This document shows positions 15,299-22,143 of a DNA stretch of 30,831 nucleotides, piece after piece. A model generated the notes under the pieces. The model had not been told where the DNA came from. It saw only the letters and a program-made list of their open reading frames with translations, and ran no database searches. The position numbers and the translations under genes are program-made. Location: IMG/VR virus record IMGVR_UViG_3300042465_003302, positions 1-30,831 of that record. The stretch is one strand, 5' to 3'. This DNA comes from a virus. The first letter of the stretch is position 1. Every line of letters begins with the position of its first letter.

Positions 15299-16495
15299 TT
15301 AGGCGGCGCTGCTGTGGATCGCGAGCAGGGTGGCGTCGACGCCGGTCGCGGCCGTCTTGGCACCAGACTGGAACGGCAGCGTCTCGATCATGCCGCCGTC
15401 GCCACCGAGCGCGGCATCGGCGCCCGTGTACTTGATACGCGGGATGTAAAACGCCATGCAGCCCGGTGCGCCTGACGTCACCGGCTCCTGCAGCAGCACA
15501 TGGAGCGCGTACTCGGTCTCGTTAACGAACGCGGCGACGTTCGCGAAGTCCTCGCGCAAGCGGCTGAACGAGCCCGAGAGCGTGGCGTCGTTGTCGAACA
15601 CGTCCGGCGTTTCATCGCTGCCGACCACGGGGAGCGTGGCGGCGTTGATCGCGTACGTCAGCTCGAACTGCGTGGCGTTCTCGATGTCCGTGCCGCCCAA
15701 GAGGACCTTGGCGTCAGAGAACACGAGCGGGTCGGTGTTGTACGTCGTCGGGCTCGTGAAGTACGGCGAGTCGACGCCTTCGAGCACCGTCTGCTTCGCA
15801 CCCAACACCGTGAACTCGACCTGCGCCATGCCGTCCGGCGTGCCGGTGATCTTGAAGCCGACGATGCGGCAGCCGTTGAATAGCTGCGAGCCGTCGATGT
15901 CCTCGTTGGTCTGCTCGACCGTGAACGTGCGCTTGGTCGGCGTAGCCGGGTTCAGCAGCTTCTTGAGGCGCGTGAGCGTGAACGACGTGTCGGCGCTGGC
16001 GTTCAGCGTCAGCGTGTCGGCCACGGTGATCGTCGTGGCCGTGACACTGACGACGCGCAGGTTGCGGTCGTTGTTGCCGGCGCTTGAGTGATTCGCGAGC
16101 CGCACCACATCGCCCGCGCGAATCCCGAGCGAGACCCACGACCCGGACGCGGCGACGATGGTGGTGGTCGTCGTCGTAATGCTCGTGACGTCGACCTGAT
16201 CCAGTTCGAGCGACACCGCCCACGTGCCGCGCATCGCGGCCTCGTAGAGCACGTCATGCGAGCCGACCGAGACCTCGGCCGTGTAGCCGCCGCCGACCTG
16301 CTTGGAGCCCGAGCGGCCCATCGTGGACAGTCCGTCCGGCCGCGCTTCCTGCGACCGAATATCGGCGGCCGTCAGGTTCAGACCCTGCGAGCCGATGAAC
16401 CGGACGGCGGTCGAACCGGAGACACCGGGCGAGGTCTTAAAGACGGATTCTTCCTTGAGCTTGATCGAGACGTTTTTAGCTGACTGAAACGGCAT
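15299..16495 (-). CDS. Major tail tube protein
   Basis: 398 residues, starting MPFQSAKNVSIKLKEESVFK, the typical beginning of the Phage_tube_2-like family. Features in order: GLNLTAADIRSQEARPDGLS, GGGYTAEVSVGSHDVLYEAA, an inserted domain at about 104-150 (SGSWVSLGIRAGDVVRLANH), and the conserved TFTVEQTNEDIDGSQLFNGC, IVGFKITGTPDGMAQVEFTV. It polymerises into the hollow tail tube around the tape measure. The place between the tail terminator and chaperones fits. The inserted domain resembles one in the terminator protein encoded just upstream. Start is the first ATG, 15 bases after the upstream stop. Confidence 0.88.
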   Translation of the reverse strand: MPFQSAKNVSIKLKEESVFKTSPGVSGSTAVRFIGSQGLNLTAADIRSQEARPDGLSTMGRSGSKQVGGGYTAEVSVGSHDVLYEAAMRGTWAVSLELDQVDVTSITTTTTTIVAASGSWVSLGIRAGDVVRLANHSSAGNNDRNLRVVSVTATTITVADTLTLNASADTSFTLTRLKKLLNPATPTKRTFTVEQTNEDIDGSQLFNGCRIVGFKITGTPDGMAQVEFTVLGAKQTVLEGVDSPYFTSPTTYNTDPLVFSDAKVLLGGTDIENATQFELTYAINAATLPVVGSDETPDVFDNDATLSGSFSRLREDFANVAAFVNETEYALHVLLQEPVTSGAPGCMAFYIPRIKYTGADAALGGDGGMIETLPFQSGAKTAATGVDATLLAIHSSAA

Positions 16496-16510
16496 GGGAG
16501 TTCCTTGCGC

Positions 16511-17173
16511 TTACGCGGCGAGGGAATTGACGCGATAGACGCGCCAGGGGATCGTGAGCACAGCGAGCGCAAAGCCGCCGGGGCGTTGCGAGATCGGGCC
16601 GACGAACGGCCCACTGTCGGCGCGGACACGCACCGTATCGGCGCCGGCCGCGAACGTCGCGCCCGGTCGGAACTGCGCGGCCAGCGCATCGAGGCAGGAG
16701 CGCAGCCCTTTCGCGCCCGTGTTCGCGATGCCATACCAGCGCACCACGAAGAGTCCGGTGTCCTCACGCGTGCCGCCGTTCGCGGGGAACGTCAGCAAAC
16801 GCGTCGGCGCGGGCACCACTTCGGTCTCGACGTAGTGCCGTCCCGTGACCGGCTCCACGCGGGTGTTGTCGTAGCCGCGCAGGGCAGGGAAGCCGACCGA
16901 CAGCGTGCGGCCCGACCCCGAGGTCTGGACCGTGCGCCCGCCGCTGACGCTCATGGTGAGCGCCGACACAGCGGTGATGACGGCCGGCGCCGTCTGCGAG
17001 AAGCCCGACGGCGTCACTTCCATGCCGACCGCGAAGCCGTCGGTCACGAACGAGCCCGAGGGGCGCGCGTAGCCGCCGGCCGTCGCTTCCAGCGTGGTGC
17101 TGCCAGTCGTGCACACGACCAGCGCGGCGCAGCGCGTGCGAAAGGCCACGTCGACGGCGTCGAGATCAGCCAT
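16511..17173 (-). CDS. Tail terminator protein with inserted beta domain
   Basis: 220 residues. The N-terminal helix (MADLDAVDVAFRTRCAALVV) and the C-terminal part (DTGLFVVRWYGIANTGAKGL, then helix SCLDALAAQFRPGATFAAGA, then FALAVLTIPWRVY) fit the tail-terminator-like family that caps the tail tube. Between them, about residues 30-90, is a beta module (SGSFVTDGFAVGMEVTPSGF, ITAVSALTMSVSGG) that makes the protein longer than the usual 130-160 residues. The ATG overlaps the stop of the gp10-like gene by eight bases. Alternative: a neck protein, but the position before the tube gene is that of the terminator. Confidence 0.7.
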   Translation of the reverse strand: MADLDAVDVAFRTRCAALVVCTTGSTTLEATAGGYARPSGSFVTDGFAVGMEVTPSGFSQTAPAVITAVSALTMSVSGGRTVQTSGSGRTLSVGFPALRGYDNTRVEPVTGRHYVETEVVPAPTRLLTFPANGGTREDTGLFVVRWYGIANTGAKGLRSCLDALAAQFRPGATFAAGADTVRVRADSGPFVGPISQRPGGFALAVLTIPWRVYRVNSLAA

Positions 17174-17537
17174 TGGCGCCCCCGACGGCCGTATTCGCGG
17201 CCTCGACGATGCGGCCCCAGCCCGCGCGCGTCAGGCCGACGCTATGCGTGCCACCGACCTCGGAGCGGATCGTGATCGGCCCGCGCGAGGTCTCGCCGTT
17301 CTCGATGAACGGTGCGTATTCCGTATTGGTCGTGATGGCCCACGAGGTCGGGCTCTCGAACTCGCCGACGAACGACGTCTTGAGGTTGCCCGTGTCCACC
17401 GGCTGTCCTGGCGCCCCCGTGATCTCGGAGCCCAGCACGACCGACCGCTGCACCTCTTCGGTGGAGCGCACGAAGACGGCGCGCACGTTCCGGCGCGCGT
17501 TGACGGCGAACCGCTCGAGATCGTTGGCGAAGCTCAT
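17166..17537 (-). CDS. HK97 gp10-like head-tail joining protein
   Basis: 123 residues starting MSFANDLERFAVNARRNVRA, with the family hallmark PVDTGNLKTSFVGEF at about 48-62 and NTEYAPFIENGE at about 72-83. Proteins with this TG-L ... YA-x-x-E-G pattern help complete or connect the tail in HK97-like phages. ATGA coupling to the upstream gene fixes the start at 17537; the longer frame begins inside that gene. The order connector, stopper, gp10-like, terminator, tube is the standard siphovirus neck order. Confidence 0.85.
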   Translation of the reverse strand: MSFANDLERFAVNARRNVRAVFVRSTEEVQRSVVLGSEITGAPGQPVDTGNLKTSFVGEFESPTSWAITTNTEYAPFIENGETSRGPITIRSEVGGTHSVGLTRAGWGRIVEAANTAVGGANG

Positions 17538-17908
17538 GCCGACCCCCGCTGCGCGATCACGTACGCGAAGAGCGCGGTGCCCGCCGGCCGATACGGCTTG
17601 CTGCTCCGCACGATGTGCGACCGGCCGCCCCACGTGCACGACGCGCCGACGCTTGGCTCGTCGCCTTCCGTGGTCGGCACAAAGAAAAGGCGCGGCGCCT
17701 CAGACGGGGCCAAGCGCAGCCGCTCGTATTCGGCGGCATCGCCCCCGTCTTCCGTAGCATGGCCCGCGACCGACACGGACGAGGCGCCCGTGAACAGGCC
17801 GTCGACGCCTTCGGTGCCGGGCGAGTCAAGCGTGAACGTCACCGGCGCCCCAGCGGCGGCGACGTCGGCCAGCGCGCCCGCGTGCTCGGCGCTGTAGCTG
17901 CCGGCCAT
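17534..17908 (-). CDS. Head closure / stopper-like neck protein
   Basis: 124 residues, beta-rich, starting MAGSYSAEHAGALADVAAAG, with APVTFTLDSPGTEGVDGLFT, RLRLAPSEAPRLFFVPTTEG and a terminal strand PYRPAGTALFAYVIAQRG. I assign it by position between connector and gp10-like genes and by its small beta-barrel-like make-up, both typical of the stopper that seals the portal after packaging. No strongly diagnostic motif is visible. Start shares one base with the preceding stop (TAATG) and the end overlaps the next ATG. Confidence 0.6.
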   Translation of the reverse strand: MAGSYSAEHAGALADVAAAGAPVTFTLDSPGTEGVDGLFTGASSVSVAGHATEDGGDAAEYERLRLAPSEAPRLFFVPTTEGDEPSVGASCTWGGRSHIVRSSKPYRPAGTALFAYVIAQRGSA

Positions 17909-18450
17909 TAGACGCGCACCAGCGTAAGACCCACGCCGCGATTCGACAGGAGCGGGTCCAACAGATCCAGCACCCGCGCAAAGCGCGCCATGCCGACGGC
18001 GCGCGACGCGGGCGAGCCCCATTTGGTCGTCAGTGGTCCGACCGTCTTCTCGATCACCCCCTGATTCGCGTCAGCGACGGCGAGATCCGATGATCCCGCC
18101 TTCAGGTATTGCAGCGCGAGTTCGCACGCGGCGTCCTTCACGCGCTGGGGCACGATGGTGGTGGCGAAGTACAGCAGTTCGATGTCGCCGAGGTATTCCA
18201 CGCTCGGCAGATCGGGGTTGATCGCGTAGTCACGCGGCCACGCCAGCGCCTGCGTCGTATCCACGCGGGTGCCGACGTATTCCAGCACCGTGAGTTCGCG
18301 GGTCGCTTCGACCAGCGCCGGCAGTTGTGCGTCGGCGCCGGTCCAGATCGTGGCGTTCAGTCGCGCGTCGCAATACGCCGACATCTCTGCCGCCGTGGCA
18401 AAGCTGTTGGCGTTCGCGGCGCCGGCGGTGGCGACGATTGCGAGCGGCAT
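17908..18450 (-). CDS. Head-tail connector (DnaT-like annotated family)
   Basis: 180 residues. The N-terminus ANSFATAAEMSAYCDARLNA and the middle YVGTRVDTTQALAWPRDYAI match a phage family often named DnaT-like single-strand DNA-binding protein in databases, but consistently found as the connector below the portal. A helical core (RVKDAACELALQYLKAG) and a C-terminal arm (FARVLDLLDPLLS) follow. The neighbours (capsid, cement protein, stopper) support a neck role rather than DNA replication. Start is directly after the upstream stop with no gap. Confidence 0.78.
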   Translation of the reverse strand: MPLAIVATAGAANANSFATAAEMSAYCDARLNATIWTGADAQLPALVEATRELTVLEYVGTRVDTTQALAWPRDYAINPDLPSVEYLGDIELLYFATTIVPQRVKDAACELALQYLKAGSSDLAVADANQGVIEKTVGPLTTKWGSPASRAVGMARFARVLDLLDPLLSNRGVGLTLVRV

Positions 18451-18801
18451 TTATCGGCGCCGCTTGGCCGGGGTCGGGACCACGACCGGATCGGTCACGC
18501 CGACGGACTGCGCGACGACCTCACCGATCACCAGCGGGGCGCCCGTCGGGCTCTGTGCCGTCGCCAGCAACTCGGCGGCGGCCACGTGCGGCACCGGGTC
18601 TGGCACGTCGATCCCCGCCGGAACACCGATCGCTGCCGTCAGGGCATCGGCGTCCAGCGGGGTCTCGACGGCCACGGGCTCGGTGCTGTACGCACCGGTC
18701 GCCAGCATCTCACGCGCGTCGACCGGCCAGCGCACGAAGCGCTCACCGGTGACGCAGTCGTAGAGCACGACCTTCTTTCCCTGGGTGCTGGGCGAGGTCA
18801 T
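18451..18801 (-). CDS. Hypothetical head-region protein, 116 aa
   Basis: The N-terminal third has a motif that recurs in small phage proteins beside the capsid gene: KVVLYDCVTGERFVRWPVDA then REMLATGAYS. The rest is low-complexity Ala/Val/Pro with acidic residues (PAGIDVPDPVPHVAAAELLA) and a strongly basic end (PAKRRR). It is probably a minor head or connector-associated protein with a disordered C-terminal half. Function is not known. Two bases separate it from the cement-protein stop. Confidence 0.6.
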   Translation of the reverse strand: MTSPSTQGKKVVLYDCVTGERFVRWPVDAREMLATGAYSTEPVAVETPLDADALTAAIGVPAGIDVPDPVPHVAAAELLATAQSPTGAPLVIGEVVAQSVGVTDPVVVPTPAKRRR

Positions 18802-18803
18802 GG

Positions 18804-19241
18804 TCAGGCCTTGTTGACGAGCGCGGCTTCGTAGTTGATGCCGGTCGCGATCGTGCCAGCGATGCGCGTGTACAGGCGCGCATAGCGGTACGTGGTGCCG
18901 TTGATCTCGTTCGTAAACGCGATCTCGCGGCGACCGACGGCCGTGTCGGCCGACTCGTTGCTGACCGACGAATCGCCGAGCTTGAGCGACGCGGCGATGA
19001 AGATGCCCGACGCGACGGTCGCGGAGTTCGAGACCTGCACTTCGATCTCGTACTTCTCGTCACCGCTGGCGACTTCGATCGCGGCAATGTCGACCACGAC
19101 GCGGGCGTCGACGCGGGCGAGGCCCAAGTCGAGCACCTTCGCGACGCTGCTCACTTCGGCCGCGGCAGACGCGGCGACGAGCCCGGCGTCCTTCATAATC
19201 GTCGCGTGATCGTAGGTAAAGTCTTTCTGGTTGCGTGCCAT
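18804..19241 (-). CDS. Probable capsid cement/decoration protein (Bbp16-like)
   Basis: 145 residues starting MARNQKDFTYDHATIMKDAG, then LVAASAAAEV, LDLGLARVDARVVVDIAAIE, EKYEIEVQVSNSATVASGIF, and a C-terminal RREIAFTNEINGTTYRYARL. The pattern, with a VLDLG strand after an Ala/Ser-rich leader and a jelly-roll-like set of strands, resembles Bbp16-type cement proteins that lie directly after the capsid gene and stabilise expanded heads. A 40-base gap after the capsid gene holds an AGGA ribosome site. No other function fits better, but similarity is judged by eye only. Confidence 0.6.
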   Translation of the reverse strand: MARNQKDFTYDHATIMKDAGLVAASAAAEVSSVAKVLDLGLARVDARVVVDIAAIEVASGDEKYEIEVQVSNSATVASGIFIAASLKLGDSSVSNESADTAVGRREIAFTNEINGTTYRYARLYTRIAGTIATGINYEAALVNKA

Positions 19242-19281
19242 GTGTCAGAGTCCTGAGCGAGAGGGAGGGCAGGGTGGTCGC

Positions 19282-20220
19282 TTACGCGACCACCGCAGCG
19301 TTCGAGATGCCGCGCAGACGGCCAGCGGCGCGGCCGTGCTCGATGCACATACCGGCGTACCACTCCACGCGCGTACGCATGGCGGGCGTCGTCTCCAACT
19401 CGCCCAGGTCACGGACGCTCATCGGGCCAGACTGCAGGCCGGTCACGAGGCCGTCCCCGAATCCGACGCAGTAGACCGACGTGGCCGTCGCGGTCGCGCC
19501 GCCCGAACCGACTTCGTCGAACGCGATCGGGTCCGTGCCGCCGTTGTCGCTGTAGGCGGTCAGGATCGGGAGGTCGTTGTACATCGCGATCGGGCGACCG
19601 AACGCGTCCTTGTCCCACGTGATGAAGCCACCGACCGACGTGCTGCGCGCGGCGGCCGTCAAGCGGCGGCGCATGGTCTTGTTCATCAGCAGGTGCGTCG
19701 GGTTAGTGACGCTGTCGATCAGTTCGTCGAGCTTGGTGAGCGACAGCGCGTCGCCGCCGTTCGTCGATCCGGCTTCCACGAGCTGCGAGCCCGTGATGCG
19801 GTTCTGCAGGCCGTCGAACTCGCGGAGATCGGACGTCGAATCGCCCTTGATGAACACGCGGGTGAGTTCGGCCGCCAGCGCCTTGATCTTCAGGTTCTCG
19901 TGCGCGGCGCGGACGCCGTCACCCTGCGTCGACAGAATGAACGCGTCGACGTCCAAGTCGCCGCCGCAGATGCGGAGCGCTTCGACCAACTGGTTGATGA
20001 TGCCCGTGGTGGCGGTGTACGACTCGTTCACGCCACGGAAGGCGACGGAGGGCAGCACGCCCTCGCGGTTGTACTGGTAGGCGTTACCCTGAATGCTCTT
20101 GAAGGGCATGGCCATCAGGATGTCGGACGCCTGCGCGAACATGGCGATGACCGACGCACGGAGCGTCTTGCCTTCGTTGAGCGCGAGCTTGGACGCTTCG
20201 ACCAGCGTAATTGCGGGCAT
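19282..20220 (-). CDS. Major capsid protein (HK97 fold, Gp7-like)
   Basis: 312 residues starting MPAITLVEASKLALNEGKTL, a characteristic opening of the Gp7-like capsid family. Other recurrent segments are SIQGNAYQYNREGVLPSVAF, the long helix DAFILSTQGDGVRAAHENLK, LREFDGLQNRIT, LLMNKTMRRRLTAAARST, and the C-terminal GLQSGPMSVRDLGELETTPA followed by RVEWYAGMCIEHGRAAGRL. About 312 residues is the normal size for the family, which builds the icosahedral shell around the scaffold. The start has a GAGG upstream. A long, structured non-coding leader separates it from the scaffold gene. Confidence 0.88.
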   Translation of the reverse strand: MPAITLVEASKLALNEGKTLRASVIAMFAQASDILMAMPFKSIQGNAYQYNREGVLPSVAFRGVNESYTATTGIINQLVEALRICGGDLDVDAFILSTQGDGVRAAHENLKIKALAAELTRVFIKGDSTSDLREFDGLQNRITGSQLVEAGSTNGGDALSLTKLDELIDSVTNPTHLLMNKTMRRRLTAAARSTSVGGFITWDKDAFGRPIAMYNDLPILTAYSDNGGTDPIAFDEVGSGGATATATSVYCVGFGDGLVTGLQSGPMSVRDLGELETTPAMRTRVEWYAGMCIEHGRAAGRLRGISNAAVVA

Positions 20221-20293
20221 AGCGGAGGAACCTCAGAAACGGGGGAGGAGATGCACCCTGTTTCGTCGCCTCTACGCTACGCGTGGCGCCGTC

Positions 20294-20350
20294 AGGGATT
20301 CGTGATCGCACTGCGTGCCGCGCGCACTGCCACGGCTCGACCGAATCCCT
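20294..20350 (-). promoter_or_regulatory. Extended hairpin before capsid gene
   Basis: A 9-bp perfect stem (AGGGATTCG / CGAATCCCT, positions 20294-20302 and 20342-20350) encloses 39 bases with an internal GTGC/GCAC stem and a repeated GCAGTGCG. It ends about 75 bases from the capsid start. Likely an mRNA structure; a terminator is unlikely because no T-run follows. Confidence 0.4.
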
Positions 20351-20414
20351 CGGCCACAACGGTTGCCAGGATCACCCCGGCCCAACGGTCTAACGGGTCA
20401 TGCTCAACGTCTGT

Positions 20415-20427
20415 GTGATGGCATCAC
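20415..20427. promoter_or_regulatory. 13-bp palindrome, possible operator
   Basis: GTGATG-N-CATCAC, perfect in both halves, sits about 190 bases before the capsid ATG. It could be a protein-binding site or a small RNA hairpin. No promoter boxes are evident next to it. Confidence 0.25.
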
Positions 20428-20448
20428 GCCACCCCTACGGATTTCCAA

Positions 20449-20500
20449 AGCGAAGGCCGGTCTCGAACCGGCGCCCTGTGTCCCCTGCGGACCCTTCGCT
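20449..20500 (-). ncRNA. tRNA-like three-way junction without anticodon arm
   Basis: Minus-strand order: AGCGAAG (20500-20494), hairpin GTCC-GCAGG-GGAC (20492-20480), linker, T-arm-like GCCGG-TTCGAGA-CCGGC (20472-20456), then CTTCGCT (20455-20449) pairing perfectly with the first seven bases. The TTCGA loop and 7-bp closing stem mimic a tRNA acceptor/T arm, but D and anticodon arms are replaced by a single short hairpin and no CCA follows. It may be a structured mRNA element, a processing site, or a decayed tRNA. Confidence 0.45.
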
Positions 20501-20509
20501 GCCTGCGTC

Positions 20510-21190
20510 TTACTCCGTCTTTCCTGCCGCGCGTGCCGTCTGCAGTGCCGCCGTCGGGTTACTCAGCAAGTCCGCGAAGGATGTCGCGCCGGCCGTCGGC
20601 TTGGCACCGCCGTCACCATGCGCTCCACCGCCGGCCGCCTTCGTGCCTTCGTACAGATAGCCCGTCTCGGTCTTGCAGTCGCCGCCGATGAACTTCTCGA
20701 GCGACACGCCTTCCTTGCCCTTCACGACCGGCGTGCCGTCGTCCATCAGATCGAACTTGTCGCCGTGCAGCTTCCACCAGGCGTCCACGTGTTCGCCGAT
20801 CACGCCCGTCTTGAGCGCCAACGCCTTCACCTTCGCGTCGAGCTTGAGTGCGCGATTCTCGCCGAGCGCCGACTTGCCCTTCTCCAACTCCGGCGCGAGT
20901 TCCGCCAGCACTTCGGTGCGGACATCAAGCCGGATCTTCGCCAGCGCTTCGCCGTTCAACCCGGCGTCCGCTGCCTTGCGGTCGGTCTCCAGCTTCTTCA
21001 GTTCGTCCGACGCCTTCTTCGCCAGCCGCTCGGCCGCTTCCCGCGCCGTACGCTCTTTGCTGACGACGCCCTGCAACTCCGACGTATCGGCTTCCTCGAA
21101 CACGGCGAACGTCCCATCGGCCAGCGCCAACGCGGTCTCGCGCTGCGCCTCGGGCACCTCGTCCTTCGTCTTGTACGGCTTGAGTGGCAT
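20510..21190 (-). CDS. Capsid scaffolding protein
   Basis: 226 residues starting MPLKPYKTKDEVPEAQRETA. A short N-terminal head is followed by a classic coiled coil at about 35-70 (ELQGVVSKERTAREAAERLA, KKASDELKKLE), then a helical middle (LDVRTEVLAELAPELEKGKS, LKLDAKVKALALKTG). The C-terminal part contains WWKLHGDKFDLMDDG and a disordered Gly-rich segment before SFADLLSNPTAALQTARAAG. Charge-rich helical proteins of this size directly before the capsid gene are scaffolds that shape the procapsid. The start is chosen because the upstream extension has no homologous look and contains the promoter candidate. Confidence 0.8.
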   Translation of the reverse strand: MPLKPYKTKDEVPEAQRETALALADGTFAVFEEADTSELQGVVSKERTAREAAERLAKKASDELKKLETDRKAADAGLNGEALAKIRLDVRTEVLAELAPELEKGKSALGENRALKLDAKVKALALKTGVIGEHVDAWWKLHGDKFDLMDDGTPVVKGKEGVSLEKFIGGDCKTETGYLYEGTKAAGGGAHGDGGAKPTAGATSFADLLSNPTAALQTARAAGKTE

Positions 21191-21259
21191 AGTCGCGGCA
21201 GAGTGAGTGGGTGCGATTCTCTGTCTGTATGGTACCGCGCTCTGTGAAGCCGTGCCGAA

Positions 21260-21289
21260 CTTATGGGTACTGTTTTCGTACCCTAGCAA
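21260..21289 (-). promoter_or_regulatory. Candidate scaffold/capsid promoter with operator in the spacer
   Basis: On the minus strand TTGCTA (21289-21284) and CATAAG (21265-21260) are spaced by 18 bases, each 4 of 6 to the sigma-70 consensus. The spacer is filled by a perfect inverted repeat GGGTAC-N7-GTACCC (21283-21265). A regulator bound there would block or modulate polymerase. It lies about 70 bases before the scaffold start. Confidence 0.35.
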
Positions 21290-21295
21290 CTAATA

Positions 21296-21318
21296 CGGCC
21301 ACCGGGTGAGGGTGGCCG
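21296..21318 (-). terminator. Hairpin, possible terminator after the 21345-21779 gene
   Basis: Perfect 8-bp stem CGGCCACC/GGTGGCCG with a 7-base loop, 27 bases after the stop of the accessory gene. On the minus strand it is followed by TATTAGTTG, only moderately T-rich; on the plus strand by TCGTTGTGTTT. It separates the upstream genes from the scaffold promoter candidate. Confidence 0.45.
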
Positions 21319-21344
21319 TCGTTGTGTTTAGATCCATGCCGTGG

Positions 21345-21779
21345 TCATGATCTCTTCATCGCCTCATCAATCGCCGCCCGCAGGTCATTCGAGTCGCCGA
21401 GCCACGCGTCGTGATCCATCTCGATTGCTGAAGCGAAACCTTGACTATTCGCCTGCAACCAGTCGAGGCGGGAAGTGTCGGATGGTATGGCGGGGGAGCC
21501 GAGTGCCGCCCGCGCGTTCGACCGCTTCCACTCTTCGTCGGTGTACAGGCCGCGCCCCTCGATGACGGCCATCCATCCCACAAGCGCGCCCGTCTGATCG
21601 GCGGTTGTCTCGTCCACGATGGGGGACGCCAAGCCCGCCACCCGCGCCTGCAGCTCGGACAGCGCCGGAATCGCGTCGGACATCAGGTCGGCCGCGCGAA
21701 GAACGGCCATCGTGCGCTGCAGCAGGTCGCGGTCGGCGCTGGTGAACGTCGGGGCGGTGATCGTCAGGGTCTCAGGCAT
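21345..21779 (-). CDS. Small phage accessory protein, 144 aa
   Basis: The ATG at 21779 (MPETLTITAPTFTSADRDLL) has GGAG six bases upstream and is my choice. The frame is open further to a GTG at 21920 that overlaps the preceding stop (GTGA), which would add 47 residues of low-complexity Pro/Arg-rich sequence. A helical middle (LMSDAIPALSELQARVAGLA) precedes SDTSRLDWLQANSQG and the ending LRAAIDEAMKRS. The RLDWL plus LRAAIDEAM ending is seen in many small phage accessory proteins whose role is unknown. It lies between the toxin/immunity candidates and the scaffold operon. It may be independently transcribed, since a promoter candidate lies just upstream. Confidence 0.65.
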   Translation of the reverse strand: MPETLTITAPTFTSADRDLLQRTMAVLRAADLMSDAIPALSELQARVAGLASPIVDETTADQTGALVGWMAVIEGRGLYTDEEWKRSNARAALGSPAIPSDTSRLDWLQANSQGFASAIEMDHDAWLGDSNDLRAAIDEAMKRS

Positions 21780-21799
21780 CGGGAGCTCCATTGGGGGGC

Positions 21800-21827
21800 A
21801 GTATACCGGGCGGGTCTGACAGTCAGT
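21800..21827 (-). promoter_or_regulatory. Candidate promoter with adjacent palindrome
   Basis: On the minus strand TATACT (21805-21800) is a 5 of 6 match to the -10 box. About 16 bases upstream lies ACTGAC, a weak -35, overlapping the perfect 11-bp palindrome CTGAC-N-GTCAG (21826-21816). It sits 20 bases before the likely ATG of the accessory gene. Confidence 0.3.
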
Positions 21828-21916
21828 TGCCGGTGATACTGGACGCTGGCCGGTTCCGGCATGGCGGGCACTCACGAAACGCGGGTTTCTGCGCTTAGGG
21901 GGCGGCGGGTATTTCG

Positions 21917-22138
21917 TCACTGCTCGCCGCTTTCTGCGGCCACCAGCATCTCTACCGCGTTCGCCCTTGCATCGCGAACCTGCTCCTTGACGCCGACAGC
22001 GTATCGGCTGCTATCAGACACATCACGAAGTAAAACGTCAAGCTCCGCGATCCACTCGCGTATTGCGTCCGGTGACGACCACGGGAACACGGGCGGGTCA
22101 ATGATCATATAGGCGATAATATCCGGATCTTCAGCCAT
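21917..22138 (-). CDS. Orphan 73-aa protein, candidate immunity protein for MuF-JAMM toxin
   Basis: Starts MAEDPDIIAYMIIDPPVFPW five bases after the stop of the MuF-JAMM gene, with an AGGTAGGG ribosome site formed across that stop. It is acidic and helical (IREWIAELDVLLRDVSD, VKEQVRDARANAVEMLVAAE). I recognise no family. Small acidic orphans directly after a polymorphic toxin domain are typical immunity proteins, which is the only ground for the functional suggestion. Composition is less GC-rich than the neighbours, like the JAMM domain. Its stop overlaps an optional GTG start of the next gene. The longer frame upstream reads into the toxin gene and was rejected. Confidence 0.55.
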   Translation of the reverse strand: MAEDPDIIAYMIIDPPVFPWSSPDAIREWIAELDVLLRDVSDSSRYAVGVKEQVRDARANAVEMLVAAESGEQ

Positions 22139-22143
22139 GTGCC

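Larger units (their letters stand above)
20221..20509 (-). other. 289-bp structured non-coding leader before capsid gene
   Basis: No open frame of the minus strand that resembles a protein crosses this stretch. It contains, in transcript order, the tRNA-like element at 20449-20500, a 13-bp palindrome at 20415-20427 (GTGATG-N-CATCAC), a long 9-bp stem at 20294-20302/20342-20350 enclosing smaller hairpins, and a GAGG shortly before the capsid ATG. In a genome with 4-base gene overlaps such a gap suggests RNA-level control of capsid expression. Confidence 0.6.

Noticed and set aside
20449-20500. Complete tRNA gene or tRNA-derived attachment site
   Set aside because: Only 21 bases lie between the acceptor strand and the T arm, so D and anticodon arms cannot form, no CCA follows, and no integrase is present. 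An att site inside the head operon would also be unusual.
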